NCBI GenBank assembly: GCA_029098225.1
Contig: JAQXNX010000010.1
Coordinates: 62,001-126,000, forward strand
DNA length: 64,000 nucleotides
From: Spirochaetales bacterium
GTDB taxonomy: Bacteria > Spirochaetota > Spirochaetia > Treponematales > Treponemataceae
Reading direction: 5' to 3'
The position numbers were made by a program, and so were the translations under genes. Positions 26,877 to 35,007 of the stretch are shown here, piece after piece. Below the pieces are notes generated by a model that saw only the letters and a program-made list of their open reading frames with translations, was not told where the DNA came from and did no database searches. Positions within the stretch are counted from its first letter, which is position 1; each line of letters opens with the position of its first letter.

Positions 26877-27200
26877 TTATTTCCTCATTTTTTCAACTTG
26901 TAATTTTATTTCCGCAATTCCAGCAAGAATATCAGTTTTTTTCTTTGGCGTATAAAAGCGGATTTTGGGTTCTATTTTTAGAAGAAGAGGCAGAAGCGGC
27001 TTGAGTGTATCGGGATTTACAGAGGCTTCTGGATATATTGCCAGAATGCTCGCTGTGCTTTCCTTATAGGTGATTTCTGCCTGAGGGCAGATTATGCGTA
27101 CAACTTCGAGGGCAGCATTTCTGATGTCTGTGTCGCGGAGAACGGGGTCGCGGAATCGCAGGCGACCGGGAAAATAATTATAAGTCATAACTCGGTTCAT
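26877..27200 (-). CDS. HMA-like small protein
   Basis: 107 residues starting MNRVMTYNYFPGRLRFRDP. The PGRLRFR word followed by a ferredoxin-like alternation matches the HMA_2-type domain. It resembles the N-terminus of the P-type ATPase encoded next door (HSIPGRIRIRYD). There is no CxxC metal-binding pair. It is probably a soluble partner or decoy of the ATPase's own regulatory domain. The start is unclear: ATG 27188 is an alternative, and both are close behind a hairpin repeat. Confidence 0.7.
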   Translation of the reverse strand: MNRVMTYNYFPGRLRFRDPVLRDTDIRNAALEVVRIICPQAEITYKESTASILAIYPEASVNPDTLKPLLPLLLKIEPKIRFYTPKKKTDILAGIAEIKLQVEKMRK

Positions 27201-27208
27201 CTCCGTAA

Positions 27209-27233
27209 GGTCATTTCGACAAGCTCAATGACC
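27209..27233. repeat. Hairpin repeat forming the 3' end of the P-ATPase gene
   Basis: GGTCATT-TCGACAAGCTC-AATGACC. On the minus strand the core reads GAGCTTGTCGA as at 13409-13435, with different arms. The last codons of the ATPase gene (RSLSLSK) and its TGA lie inside the element. Confidence 0.8.
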
Positions 27234-29340
27234 GGTTATCCAGCACCGGCTTCATGGCATTTACGCTGAAGGCAACGGTTGAAGCGTTATGCAGGATTGC
27301 AGCCATAGAAGGCGAAATAATTCCGAACAAGCCCAGCACCATAAAGCTTGTGTTTACCGCAACTATGCCACGATTATTTGTGTCGATTTTTTCGATAAGT
27401 CTTGTGCCAAGAAGTCGGGTTTTGTACAAGCCTTCCAAGCCGTCCTCGCTGGAAAGAATTATGTCTGCTGTCTCGCCGGTAATATCTGCACAGTCACCCA
27501 TGGCAATTCCTGTGTCGGCAGCGGCGAGAGCTGGAGCATCGTTTATTCCATCGCCAATCATGATTACTTTATGGCCCAGGCGCTTTTGTTCTTCTATATA
27601 TTTAAATTTATCTTCCGGCAAAGCACGCGAAATATAGTGGTCGATTTTTGTGATTTTTGCGGCATTGCGGGCGGCACCTTCGTCATCACCGGTAATCATT
27701 ACACAATTTTTGACACCACTCTGGTGAAGCTTTTTGATGATTGCAGGAGCATTTTTTCTTACGGGATCATTAATTGCAAAAATGCCAATCAGCTCTTTTT
27801 CTTCTGCAAGATACAAAAGTGATTCGCCATTTTCTATTGCTTCCTTCTGGATCTTCTCAAGTCCTTCCGGCTCTTTTACTTTTTCATCATCAAAAATAAA
27901 ATGCCGGCTACCGATAGTTAGTTTCTTACCATGCAGTTTTGTTGCAATTCCGTGAGCCACAATGTATTCAACCTTTGCATGCTCTTCCGGATGAAGGAGG
28001 CCACGCTCGCTTGCTGCATGAACCACCGCTGTTGCGATAGGATGAGCAAAGTGTTCTTCTAGACAGGCCGCAAGAGCAAGCACTTCATTTTCTTCCCGAC
28101 CGCCAAAAGTCATTATGCGGGACAACTGCGGTGTAGCTGCCGTCAAAGTTCCAGTCTTATCAAAAACAACTGTATCTGCCAGAGAGGCTTCTTCCAGGAA
28201 CTTTCCGCCTTTTACGATTATTCCGTTTTCAGCCGCTTCCTTCATTGCACTCAAAACAGCAATAGGAGAAGCAAGTTTCATGGCACAGGAATAGTCAACC
28301 ATCAGAGTTGCCATAACTTTTGTCATATTGCCGGTTGCAAGGAAAACAGCAAGAGAAAGCAGGAAGTTATATTTCACAAGAGAATCAGCCAGATGCTCAG
28401 AGCGAACCTGAGAGGAAACCTTAAGTGACTGCGAATTATCTATCATTGTAAGAATATTCTGAACCTTTGTCTGACTTCCAGTTGCACGGACTTCAATAAA
28501 AAGCTCACCTTCCTGAACAACAGTGCCGGCAAATACAGAAGCTCCCTCCCGCTTTTCAACCGCAAGAGGCTCCCCGGTAATTGACGCCTGATTTACAAGC
28601 CCTTCACCGCGAATAACTTCACCATCTACAGGAATTACACTTCCGGTACGTACCGCAACCAGATCCCCTTTTTTCACAAAGGAAAGCGGCACAGATTTTT
28701 CTACAGTCTCACCCTTTTCATTTTTAGTAACCAGCTGCACCTGATTATTCTGGGAAAGCAGTCGATTAGCAAGATCGGAATAAGATTTCTTTTTTGTAAA
28801 GTCTTCGATTGTGTCACCGATATTCAGCAGGAAATTGATATTTGAAGCTGTCTTTGTATCGCCTGTAATAAGTGCCATGGAAATTGCGGCAGCATCAAGC
28901 ACTTCAGATTTAAAGATATTACCTGTCGCAACCTGCTCCACGCCCTTCAAAATACGTGGCCCTAGCGACCAGACTCGTAAAGCAAGTCTTACCGGTAGCG
29001 GCAATATCTGTTTAAAGTAATGCCAGGCTGTCATACAGGCAAGATCAAAAAGAAGACTTTCTTCTTCCTGTGGCTCTTCAACAGTCTCCAGCATTTCCTG
29101 ATTTTTCAGATATTTGTCTGAAAGCGCCATGAAATAGGCACGTATGTGTTTTTCGGATAATTGTTTTGTATCGTAATAAATGAGGAAGGAAGCAGTCGTG
29201 TAGTTCACAGAAACATCTGTCATTCCTTCCTGAACAGAAAGCAGACTGTGTGCAAGGGCAGCCTGTCGCTTAGAAATTTTTGATTTATCATAGCGGATTC
29301 GGATCCGCCCTGGAATTGAGTGTCTTATAATGAAATCCAT
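27211..29340 (-). CDS. P1B-type metal-transporting ATPase
   Basis: 709 residues. N-terminal HMA_2-like domain (HSIPGRIRIRYDKS, about 1-75) without CxxC, then membrane helices, the actuator motif ITGEPLAV, phosphorylation site DKTGTL, ATP-binding HP motif (EEHFAHPIA) and hinge GDGINDAPAL. The ion-site helix reads DYSCAMKLASP where copper pumps have CPC. An SC motif of this kind recalls mycobacterial CtpC-type pumps linked to manganese or zinc. It should export a transition metal from the cytosol. The last residues come from a palindromic repeat. Two GTTAGT-type operators precede the operon. Confidence 0.92.
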   Translation of the reverse strand: MDFIIRHSIPGRIRIRYDKSKISKRQAALAHSLLSVQEGMTDVSVNYTTASFLIYYDTKQLSEKHIRAYFMALSDKYLKNQEMLETVEEPQEEESLLFDLACMTAWHYFKQILPLPVRLALRVWSLGPRILKGVEQVATGNIFKSEVLDAAAISMALITGDTKTASNINFLLNIGDTIEDFTKKKSYSDLANRLLSQNNQVQLVTKNEKGETVEKSVPLSFVKKGDLVAVRTGSVIPVDGEVIRGEGLVNQASITGEPLAVEKREGASVFAGTVVQEGELFIEVRATGSQTKVQNILTMIDNSQSLKVSSQVRSEHLADSLVKYNFLLSLAVFLATGNMTKVMATLMVDYSCAMKLASPIAVLSAMKEAAENGIIVKGGKFLEEASLADTVVFDKTGTLTAATPQLSRIMTFGGREENEVLALAACLEEHFAHPIATAVVHAASERGLLHPEEHAKVEYIVAHGIATKLHGKKLTIGSRHFIFDDEKVKEPEGLEKIQKEAIENGESLLYLAEEKELIGIFAINDPVRKNAPAIIKKLHQSGVKNCVMITGDDEGAARNAAKITKIDHYISRALPEDKFKYIEEQKRLGHKVIMIGDGINDAPALAAADTGIAMGDCADITGETADIILSSEDGLEGLYKTRLLGTRLIEKIDTNNRGIVAVNTSFMVLGLFGIISPSMAAILHNASTVAFSVNAMKPVLDNRSLSLSK

Positions 29341-29360
29341 ATTACACTTCTTTGAAAAGA

Positions 29361-29409
29361 TTGTCGGGTCAAGCCCGACAATGACAATTAATGCCCGACA
29401 ATGACAACT
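29361..29409. repeat. TTGTCGGG hairpin repeat with partial duplication
   Basis: TTGTCGGG-TCAAG-CCCGACAA (29361-29381) followed by ATGACAATTA and a second partial copy GCCCGACAATGACAAC (29393-29408). This is a third palindromic repeat type. It lies in the gap between the small membrane protein and the P-ATPase within one operon, and its right end touches the stop of the upstream gene. Confidence 0.75.
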
Positions 29410-29611
29410 AGGCCTTTGCTTCCTGTTCTGCCTTTACGTCCTCGGCATCTTCTTTGATTGTTTCAAAGTATTCTTTAGCATCATCCTTGAGCTGAAGTCC
29501 GCCTGCAACAAGCTTGGCACAGCCCTTTCTGAAGGTATCTGTCTTAATCAAAGCGGCAGCTGCAAGACCTGCAACTACTCCCCACAAAAATTTCTTTCCA
29601 CCATCTGTCAT
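29408..29611 (-). CDS. Small DUF6110/PacL-like membrane protein
   Basis: 67 residues: one glycine/alanine-rich membrane helix (FLWGVVAGLAAAALI, about 9-23) and a charged amphipathic tail with LVAGGLQLKDDAKEYFETI then an acidic end. It resembles the mycobacterial PacL scaffolds (DUF1490), which have the same helix-plus-tail plan and stabilise and assist P-type metal ATPases. Here it is the first gene of the P-ATPase operon, preceded by AGGAGG. The DUF6110 name is from memory; the PacL parallel is an inference from layout and pattern. Confidence 0.7.
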   Translation of the reverse strand: MTDGGKKFLWGVVAGLAAAALIKTDTFRKGCAKLVAGGLQLKDDAKEYFETIKEDAEDVKAEQEAKA

Positions 29612-29648
29612 AATTTCCTCCTGAGTTTGCAGTCGGCATGTTTTACAT

Positions 29649-29810
29649 ATTAGGCTGTACTAACTCTATAGTTTGTTTTAACTAACAATACCACTAAATA
29701 AAGTTATTTGCAACTAACGTTTTGAGCGAAAAGTGTTAAAAGTTTAGCGTCTTTTGGTAGAACCGGTAAAAACAGCAATATAAAATCTTTTACAGTTAGT
29801 TTTATCTAAC
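29649..29810. promoter_or_regulatory. Divergent promoter region with three GTTAGT-like palindromes
   Basis: ATTAGGCTGTACTAAC (29649-29664) and GTTTGTTTTAACTAAC (29671-29686) lie on the P-ATPase side, and GTTAGTTTTATCTAAC (29795-29810) lies 23 bases before the MMPL start. Each departs from the consensus by one or two positions. A lone half-site CTAAC occurs near 29714. The gap of about 220 bases separates two divergent transcripts that would be co-regulated. Confidence 0.6.
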
Positions 29811-29833
29811 TTTATTTCCTTATGGAGGATTTT

Positions 29834-32176
29834 ATGAAAGTCTCAAAAATCAATAAGTTTTTCCGTAGAATCGGCGAAGCGCAGATTAAACACCGAAAGC
29901 TTTGTCTGATTATTCTTTTTGCAGTTACACTCGTATGTCTTTCCGGAATGCGCAATTTCCGTTCAGAAAGCTCTAACAGCGACTGGATTGTAAATGGCAG
30001 CGAAATCAAAAAGAACTCTGACCATTTTAAGGAAGTTTTTGGTAACGACCAGTATGTTCTTGTTCTGGTTCAGGCAGATGATGTTTTTGCACCTGATGTT
30101 CTTAATATGATTGACCGACTTGGAGAACGGCTCGAAACAGAAGTTCCTTTTGCAGATAAGGTTACTTCCCTTACAACGGTTTCCATCCCGATTGGCGACG
30201 AAGAAGGCTTTGAAGTAAAAAGCCCTTTCAACGACGGAATCCCAACTGATGCCCACGAGCTTGCAGAAAAGAAAGCTTTTATTCTGAGCCGCGAGTCCAT
30301 CGTAAATAACCTTGTTTCCGACAACGCCAAAGAATGCTGGATTTCCTTAAAACTTAATCCTTTCAAAAACGAAAGCGAGGATGTTTCAGCCGTAGGTCAT
30401 GCCGCAGAAAAGGTTATTATGAGCGAGGAGTTCAAAAGTGACCGCTGGACACTCATGCCAATCGGAAGCGCCTACACCACTGCCGAAAAGGAAGATGTTC
30501 TCACAAAGGATTTTGCTTCCCGAATCGCACTTGGCTTCTTAGTTATGCTGATTTGTCTTATCATTTTTGCACGATCTGTTTCCGGTGTAATTGTTCCATT
30601 TATGGCAACCCTTTTTGGAATCGGTACCGTCCTTGGTTTTACAGGTCTTATAAACGTTCCCGCCGATTCTGATATGATGACTCTTCCTGTTCTTTTGGGA
30701 ATGGCACTTTCAATCGGATACGCCCTCCACTACATCAACGCATTTAAAATGCACTTCCGCCAGACCGGTAAAAGAAAGGAATCTGTAATTGAAGCTGTTG
30801 GCGAAACCGGCTGGCCAATTTTGTTCACCGTAATTACCACTGCAGTATCACTTCTTTCCTTCCTCTTTGCAAACATCCGCCCTATGATCTGGCTTGGTGC
30901 AGTTGCATCAACAGTTGTCATCATGGTTTATCTTTATGTAGTAATTTTGATTCCAATTTTCCTCAGCTTTGGAAAAGATAAAAAGCCGGCACTTGCAGAA
31001 ACAAAAGGCGCAACAAAGGCAGACCTGACATTTGAAAACATTGGTAAAAAAATTGTAAAACGCAGCAAGCTCGTAACTCTTCTTTCTATGCTTGTGATTG
31101 TTTTATGTATTCCAGGCCTTCTCAAAATGGAAGTAAACATGGACTATTTAAAGTTCATGGGAAATAAAGTTCCTTTTGTTCAGCGAATCGAAAAAATCCT
31201 TGAAACAAAGCTCGGTAACATTTACAGCTATGACGTTATGATTGAGTTTGATGAAGAGGATGCTTTTAAAGACCCTGAAAACATGCTTGCCCTTGATAAA
31301 CTTGAACAGGACCTTGGAAAGCTTCAGATGACAAAAATCACAAACGGAAAACCTCGAGTAAGAAGTATTACAAGACAGGTAAAGGAAATGTACCGTGTTC
31401 TCAATGGTGATGACCCGGCATATTACACAATTCCAGAAGAACAGGATATGCTTACCCAACTGCTCTTCTTCTATGAGATTTCAAACAGCGAAGCTCTTTT
31501 TGATGAACTTTCCGAAAGCTACAATGCCGTTTATGCCCACGTAGAAATTTCTGATTACAATGCAAACCTGATTGTTGAGGATATTACCGCCGCAGAAGAA
31601 GCAGCAAAAAAATACTTCCCGACTGCCCATGTTGCAGTTGTAGGAACTATTGCCGAAAACGCCGCTATGAACGAAACGGTTGTAAAGAGCGAGCTTAAAT
31701 CCTTTGGAGCTTCATTCATCATGATTGCCATTCTTCTGATAATCGTATTTGCAAGCATCAGAACAGGCCTTATTGCAATGATTCCAAATCTTGCGCCGGT
31801 TCTTCTGATTGGTGCGATTATGGGTTATTTCCACATGGCTCTTGATGAACTCACAATGATGATTATGCCTATGATTTTAGGAATTGCAGTTGATGATACG
31901 ATTCACTTCTCCAATCACATTAAGGCAAAGCTTGAAACAGGTAGAAGCTATGCAGACGCAGTTATAGAAAGCTTCCGCGAAATCGGAAAAACAATGGGAA
32001 CTACAACCTTCATTTTGTGTGCAATGTTCCTCATGTACTGCTTCAGCCCGATTACGGCAATGTTCAGAATCGGTCTTCTTTCGATGATAGGTTTAGGCTC
32101 TGCCCTTATTGCAGACTATACCCTCACCCCAGCGTTGATTTATCTCACAAAGCCACTGGGAAAGAAGTATAACTAG
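29834..32176 (+). CDS. MMPL/RND-superfamily exporter
   Basis: 780 residues with the two-fold RND plan: a first helix, a large periplasmic loop, five helices with sterol-sensing-like PVLLGMALSIGYALHYINAF, then a repeat half ending in MILGIAVDDTIHFSNHIKAK. These two motifs carry the proton-relay region. Such proteins move lipids or other hydrophobic molecules using the proton gradient. The start at 29834 (MKVSKINKFF) is set by GGAGG seven bases upstream; ATG 29822 overlaps that site. It is a paralogue of the 46455-48809 product (MKVTKINDWF start) but has different operators and no LolA-like or barrel partner. Confidence 0.9.
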   Translation: MKVSKINKFFRRIGEAQIKHRKLCLIILFAVTLVCLSGMRNFRSESSNSDWIVNGSEIKKNSDHFKEVFGNDQYVLVLVQADDVFAPDVLNMIDRLGERLETEVPFADKVTSLTTVSIPIGDEEGFEVKSPFNDGIPTDAHELAEKKAFILSRESIVNNLVSDNAKECWISLKLNPFKNESEDVSAVGHAAEKVIMSEEFKSDRWTLMPIGSAYTTAEKEDVLTKDFASRIALGFLVMLICLIIFARSVSGVIVPFMATLFGIGTVLGFTGLINVPADSDMMTLPVLLGMALSIGYALHYINAFKMHFRQTGKRKESVIEAVGETGWPILFTVITTAVSLLSFLFANIRPMIWLGAVASTVVIMVYLYVVILIPIFLSFGKDKKPALAETKGATKADLTFENIGKKIVKRSKLVTLLSMLVIVLCIPGLLKMEVNMDYLKFMGNKVPFVQRIEKILETKLGNIYSYDVMIEFDEEDAFKDPENMLALDKLEQDLGKLQMTKITNGKPRVRSITRQVKEMYRVLNGDDPAYYTIPEEQDMLTQLLFFYEISNSEALFDELSESYNAVYAHVEISDYNANLIVEDITAAEEAAKKYFPTAHVAVVGTIAENAAMNETVVKSELKSFGASFIMIAILLIIVFASIRTGLIAMIPNLAPVLLIGAIMGYFHMALDELTMMIMPMILGIAVDDTIHFSNHIKAKLETGRSYADAVIESFREIGKTMGTTTFILCAMFLMYCFSPITAMFRIGLLSMIGLGSALIADYTLTPALIYLTKPLGKKYN

Positions 32177-32184
32177 CCGACCTT

Positions 32185-32200
32185 GTTATTCTAAACTAAC
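32185..32200 (+). promoter_or_regulatory. GTTAGT-like palindrome before the AraC gene
   Basis: GTTATTCTAAACTAAC differs at one position of the left arm from GTTAGT and lies 23 bases before the AraC start, in the 46-base gap after the MMPL gene. Confidence 0.45.
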
Positions 32201-32222
32201 AATGTTATGATAGTCTTATCCT

Positions 32223-33176
32223 ATGAGTATAAATAAAAATGTAGTCGTTCAGGGTAAGGCTATCAAACTTGAGCTTAACGGAAGCGGTTCCCTCTCAAAC
32301 TCCTTTGGTAAACTGAATTTGGAAAAAACAAAAAATCGTGAAAACATAACTTATCACAGCTGGAATGTGCAGGTCCAGAAAACAACCTTTGCCGAAGAAA
32401 AAGACAATTGCGGCCGGGATGAGATTCAGATAATGTTCAATCTGAGTCAGGATATCAGATGGGCTTATTCCTTTCACACAGGCAGCGAGACAGTTGAAAT
32501 GTCCAGGGGTGAAGTGTGTGTTTTCAGAAACAATAATTATGCCACAGCAATGACTTACCAGGCCGGCGCAAATTTTGTTTTCAAAAACCTTCAGATGCCA
32601 ACAACATATTTCCAAGAGTTGCTTTCAAAATATTTTACAGATCAGAATATCACAAGACTCAAAGAACACTTTCTATCCCACGTTACAAAAACTACGATTA
32701 CACCAGAAATGTTCCGCGTACTTTCTGAAATAGATACAGCCGACCGTTTTAAGGAATATGAAGGCGTTTACACCGAAGGCAAAATGATAGAGCTCACTGC
32801 CCTGGTACTTTACGGAATTGCCTATCACAAAACAGATGAAATTAAACGTCTGCCCCAGCCAAGCAAAGATGATGTTGAACGCATAGAAGTCCTACGAGAA
32901 AAAATCCAGCGCACCCCCGCACTTGAATACGATGCCCAGACTGTTGCCGATCAGCTTGGAATGAGCATCAGTAAATTAAACAGAGTCTTCCGCACAATGT
33001 ACGCCACTTCCCTGCACTCTTACGTTCAGGACAAACGGCTCGAATATGCAGCCCGCCTTCTGCAGGAAAATGACCTTCCGATTTCCCAGGCAGCTCAACT
33101 GTCAGGCTACACTAACATGAGTCATTTTTCAAAATCTTTTGTTAAGAAATTTGGTGTGCTGCCTAAGGATTACTAA
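32223..33176 (+). CDS. AraC-family regulator, PchR/YbtA-like layout
   Basis: 317 residues. A large N-terminal ligand domain (1-210) precedes the paired helix-turn-helices: VADQLGMSISKLNRVFRTMY and then PISQAAQLSGYTNMSHFSKSF, ending FGVLPKDY. Overall length, the FNLSQDIRWAYSF region and the context next to a siderophore-type importer resemble PchR/YbtA-type activators that sense ferric siderophores. This comparison is an inference. Neighbours are the MMPL exporter upstream (46-base gap) and the convergent FecE-like gene downstream. It could activate the FecBCD/nitrogenase-like operon or the ECF operons. Confidence 0.85.
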   Translation: MSINKNVVVQGKAIKLELNGSGSLSNSFGKLNLEKTKNRENITYHSWNVQVQKTTFAEEKDNCGRDEIQIMFNLSQDIRWAYSFHTGSETVEMSRGEVCVFRNNNYATAMTYQAGANFVFKNLQMPTTYFQELLSKYFTDQNITRLKEHFLSHVTKTTITPEMFRVLSEIDTADRFKEYEGVYTEGKMIELTALVLYGIAYHKTDEIKRLPQPSKDDVERIEVLREKIQRTPALEYDAQTVADQLGMSISKLNRVFRTMYATSLHSYVQDKRLEYAARLLQENDLPISQAAQLSGYTNMSHFSKSFVKKFGVLPKDY

Positions 33177-33193
33177 TTTTTCCTGCAAGAAAA

Positions 33194-33985
33194 TTATATA
33201 ACATAAAGGGGTTCCACACTGCGATAATGTCGGTTTTCAAAATCAAAGTCGTTTATATGAACCTGCACATTAAAGGTACGACGCATATTTTCTTCATTTA
33301 TGATATCGTCTGTCATTCCAAAAAGTGCATTATCATTTTTATTTAAAATCAAAGCTTTTGTACCAATCTTCATTGCATGGGCCGGAAAATGTGTATTTAC
33401 GATGGCAGAAATATTTTTTTCCAGGGCAAGCTTTTCAATTATGTTTAAAATTATAAGCTGATTTTTAAAATCGAGATTTGATTCAGGTTCATCAAGTACA
33501 AGCATTTGTGGATTGGCAGTGAGAGCACGTGCAATTAAAACCATCTGCAGTTCTCCTCCACTCATCTGTGTACAAAGCTTATCTTTCAACCAGGTGATTC
33601 CACAGGTCTCCATAGCTTCAAGAGCAAGTTTTTCATCCTCTTTTGTAGGCTGCGAAAAAGTACCAAGATGCGCACTTCGTCCCATTGTAACCATATCCAG
33701 AGCACTAAAAGAAAAAACAGAATTTTTTGCCTGAGGTACATAAGCAACCTTTTTCCAGAATTCCCGGTTTGGAATATGACTTATATTTTTACCGTCAAGA
33801 AGCGTTTCTCCTGTATGCCATTTCTGTAAACCCATCATACATTTGAGTAAAGTAGTTTTTCCAACGCCATTAGAACCAAGCACACAAAGAATTTCTCCAT
33901 TACTCAAATCAAAGTTTATATTATTAAGAATCCGGCGGCTCCCATAAGAGAAGCTGCCGTTTTTTACCTGAAAGGTCATGCCCAA
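33194..33985 (-). CDS. FecE-type ABC transporter ATPase
   Basis: 263 residues: Walker A GSNGVGKTT, signature MSGGELQM (in place of LSGGQ), Walker B MLVLDEPESNLD and switch His in VNTHFP. It energises the permease encoded just upstream, with which it overlaps by ten bases. The family imports iron-siderophores, haem, cobalamin or other tetrapyrroles. It is the last gene of the nitrogenase-like/importer operon. Confidence 0.92.
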   Translation of the reverse strand: MGMTFQVKNGSFSYGSRRILNNINFDLSNGEILCVLGSNGVGKTTLLKCMMGLQKWHTGETLLDGKNISHIPNREFWKKVAYVPQAKNSVFSFSALDMVTMGRSAHLGTFSQPTKEDEKLALEAMETCGITWLKDKLCTQMSGGELQMVLIARALTANPQMLVLDEPESNLDFKNQLIILNIIEKLALEKNISAIVNTHFPAHAMKIGTKALILNKNDNALFGMTDDIINEENMRRTFNVQVHINDFDFENRHYRSVEPLYVI

Positions 33986-34992
33986 ACTCCTCCAGTTTTT
34001 CTGAGTAAACTGATGAATACTGGTGCACCTATAATTGCAGTTAAAATCGAAATTGGGATTTCTGCAGAAGATGCACTTCGTGCAAAGGTATCTATAATCA
34101 TCATAAAAACTGCTCCAAATGAAATACTTAATGGTACAACAGTCTTATTATTACTTCCTAAAAGCATTCTTGAAATATGCGGGATAAGTAAGCCGACCCA
34201 GCCTACCTGACCGCACATAGAAATAACAGATGCTGTAATAAGTGACGATGCAACTATTATAAATAATCTGAGTGCTTTAATATTCAAGCCCATAGATTTT
34301 GCTTCATCTTCATTCAGCGAAAGAATGTTTATTCTCCATTTCAATGCGTAGATGATTCCACAGCCCAAAACAATAAAAGGCAGTCCGAATAAAAGACTTT
34401 TATAAGTTACTGTAGACATGCTCCCCATAAGCCAGTAGGTAATGGAAGGAAGTTCATCTTCAGGATCGGCCATGTATTTTACGATAGAAACCATTGCCTG
34501 AAAAAGCGACGATATTACCATTCCAGAAAGAATAATCATGATTATAGACGACTTTCCCTTTATGCGGCTTATTTCATAGGTTAGAAAACAGGAAAGAAGT
34601 CCAAAGCAAAGTGCCAGAAGTTGAATTCCTATAAGATTCCAGTGAAACATCATTGCAAGTACAGCTCCAAAAGAAGCTCCGCTTGCAACACCAAGTGTAT
34701 CGGGAGTTGCTAAAGGATTTGAAAACAGACCCTGAAAAGCAGCTCCGGAACATGCAAGTCCCGCTCCCGCAGCAAGTGCAAGTATAATTCTTGGAAGCCT
34801 TACTTTAAACACAACAGTATTTGCCATAACATCCCGAGTGACACCTGTAATTGAGTCAGCAAAAGCCCTTAAAATCTGAAGTGGAGATAAGCTGTATCTT
34901 CCGATTCCAAGACAAATAAGAGCTGTAAGCGGAATCAATAAAAAGGAAATCAGGATAAAAAGTGTCTGAACTTTTTTATTGTTGATTACCAT
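33976..34992 (-). CDS. FecCD-type ABC transporter permease
   Basis: 338 residues with about nine or ten helices. Family landmarks are VFKVRLPRIILALAAGAGLA near the N-terminus, LATPDTLGVASGASFGA, and the ATPase-contact loop CGQVGWVGLLIPHISRMLLG. It is the membrane channel for the binding proteins encoded at 35008 and perhaps 39539. It starts 15 bases after the binding-protein gene. Confidence 0.93.
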   Translation of the reverse strand: MVINNKKVQTLFILISFLLIPLTALICLGIGRYSLSPLQILRAFADSITGVTRDVMANTVVFKVRLPRIILALAAGAGLACSGAAFQGLFSNPLATPDTLGVASGASFGAVLAMMFHWNLIGIQLLALCFGLLSCFLTYEISRIKGKSSIIMIILSGMVISSLFQAMVSIVKYMADPEDELPSITYWLMGSMSTVTYKSLLFGLPFIVLGCGIIYALKWRINILSLNEDEAKSMGLNIKALRLFIIVASSLITASVISMCGQVGWVGLLIPHISRMLLGSNNKTVVPLSISFGAVFMMIIDTFARSASSAEIPISILTAIIGAPVFISLLRKTGGVWA

Positions 34993-35007
34993 TATTGATT
35001 CCTGTTT

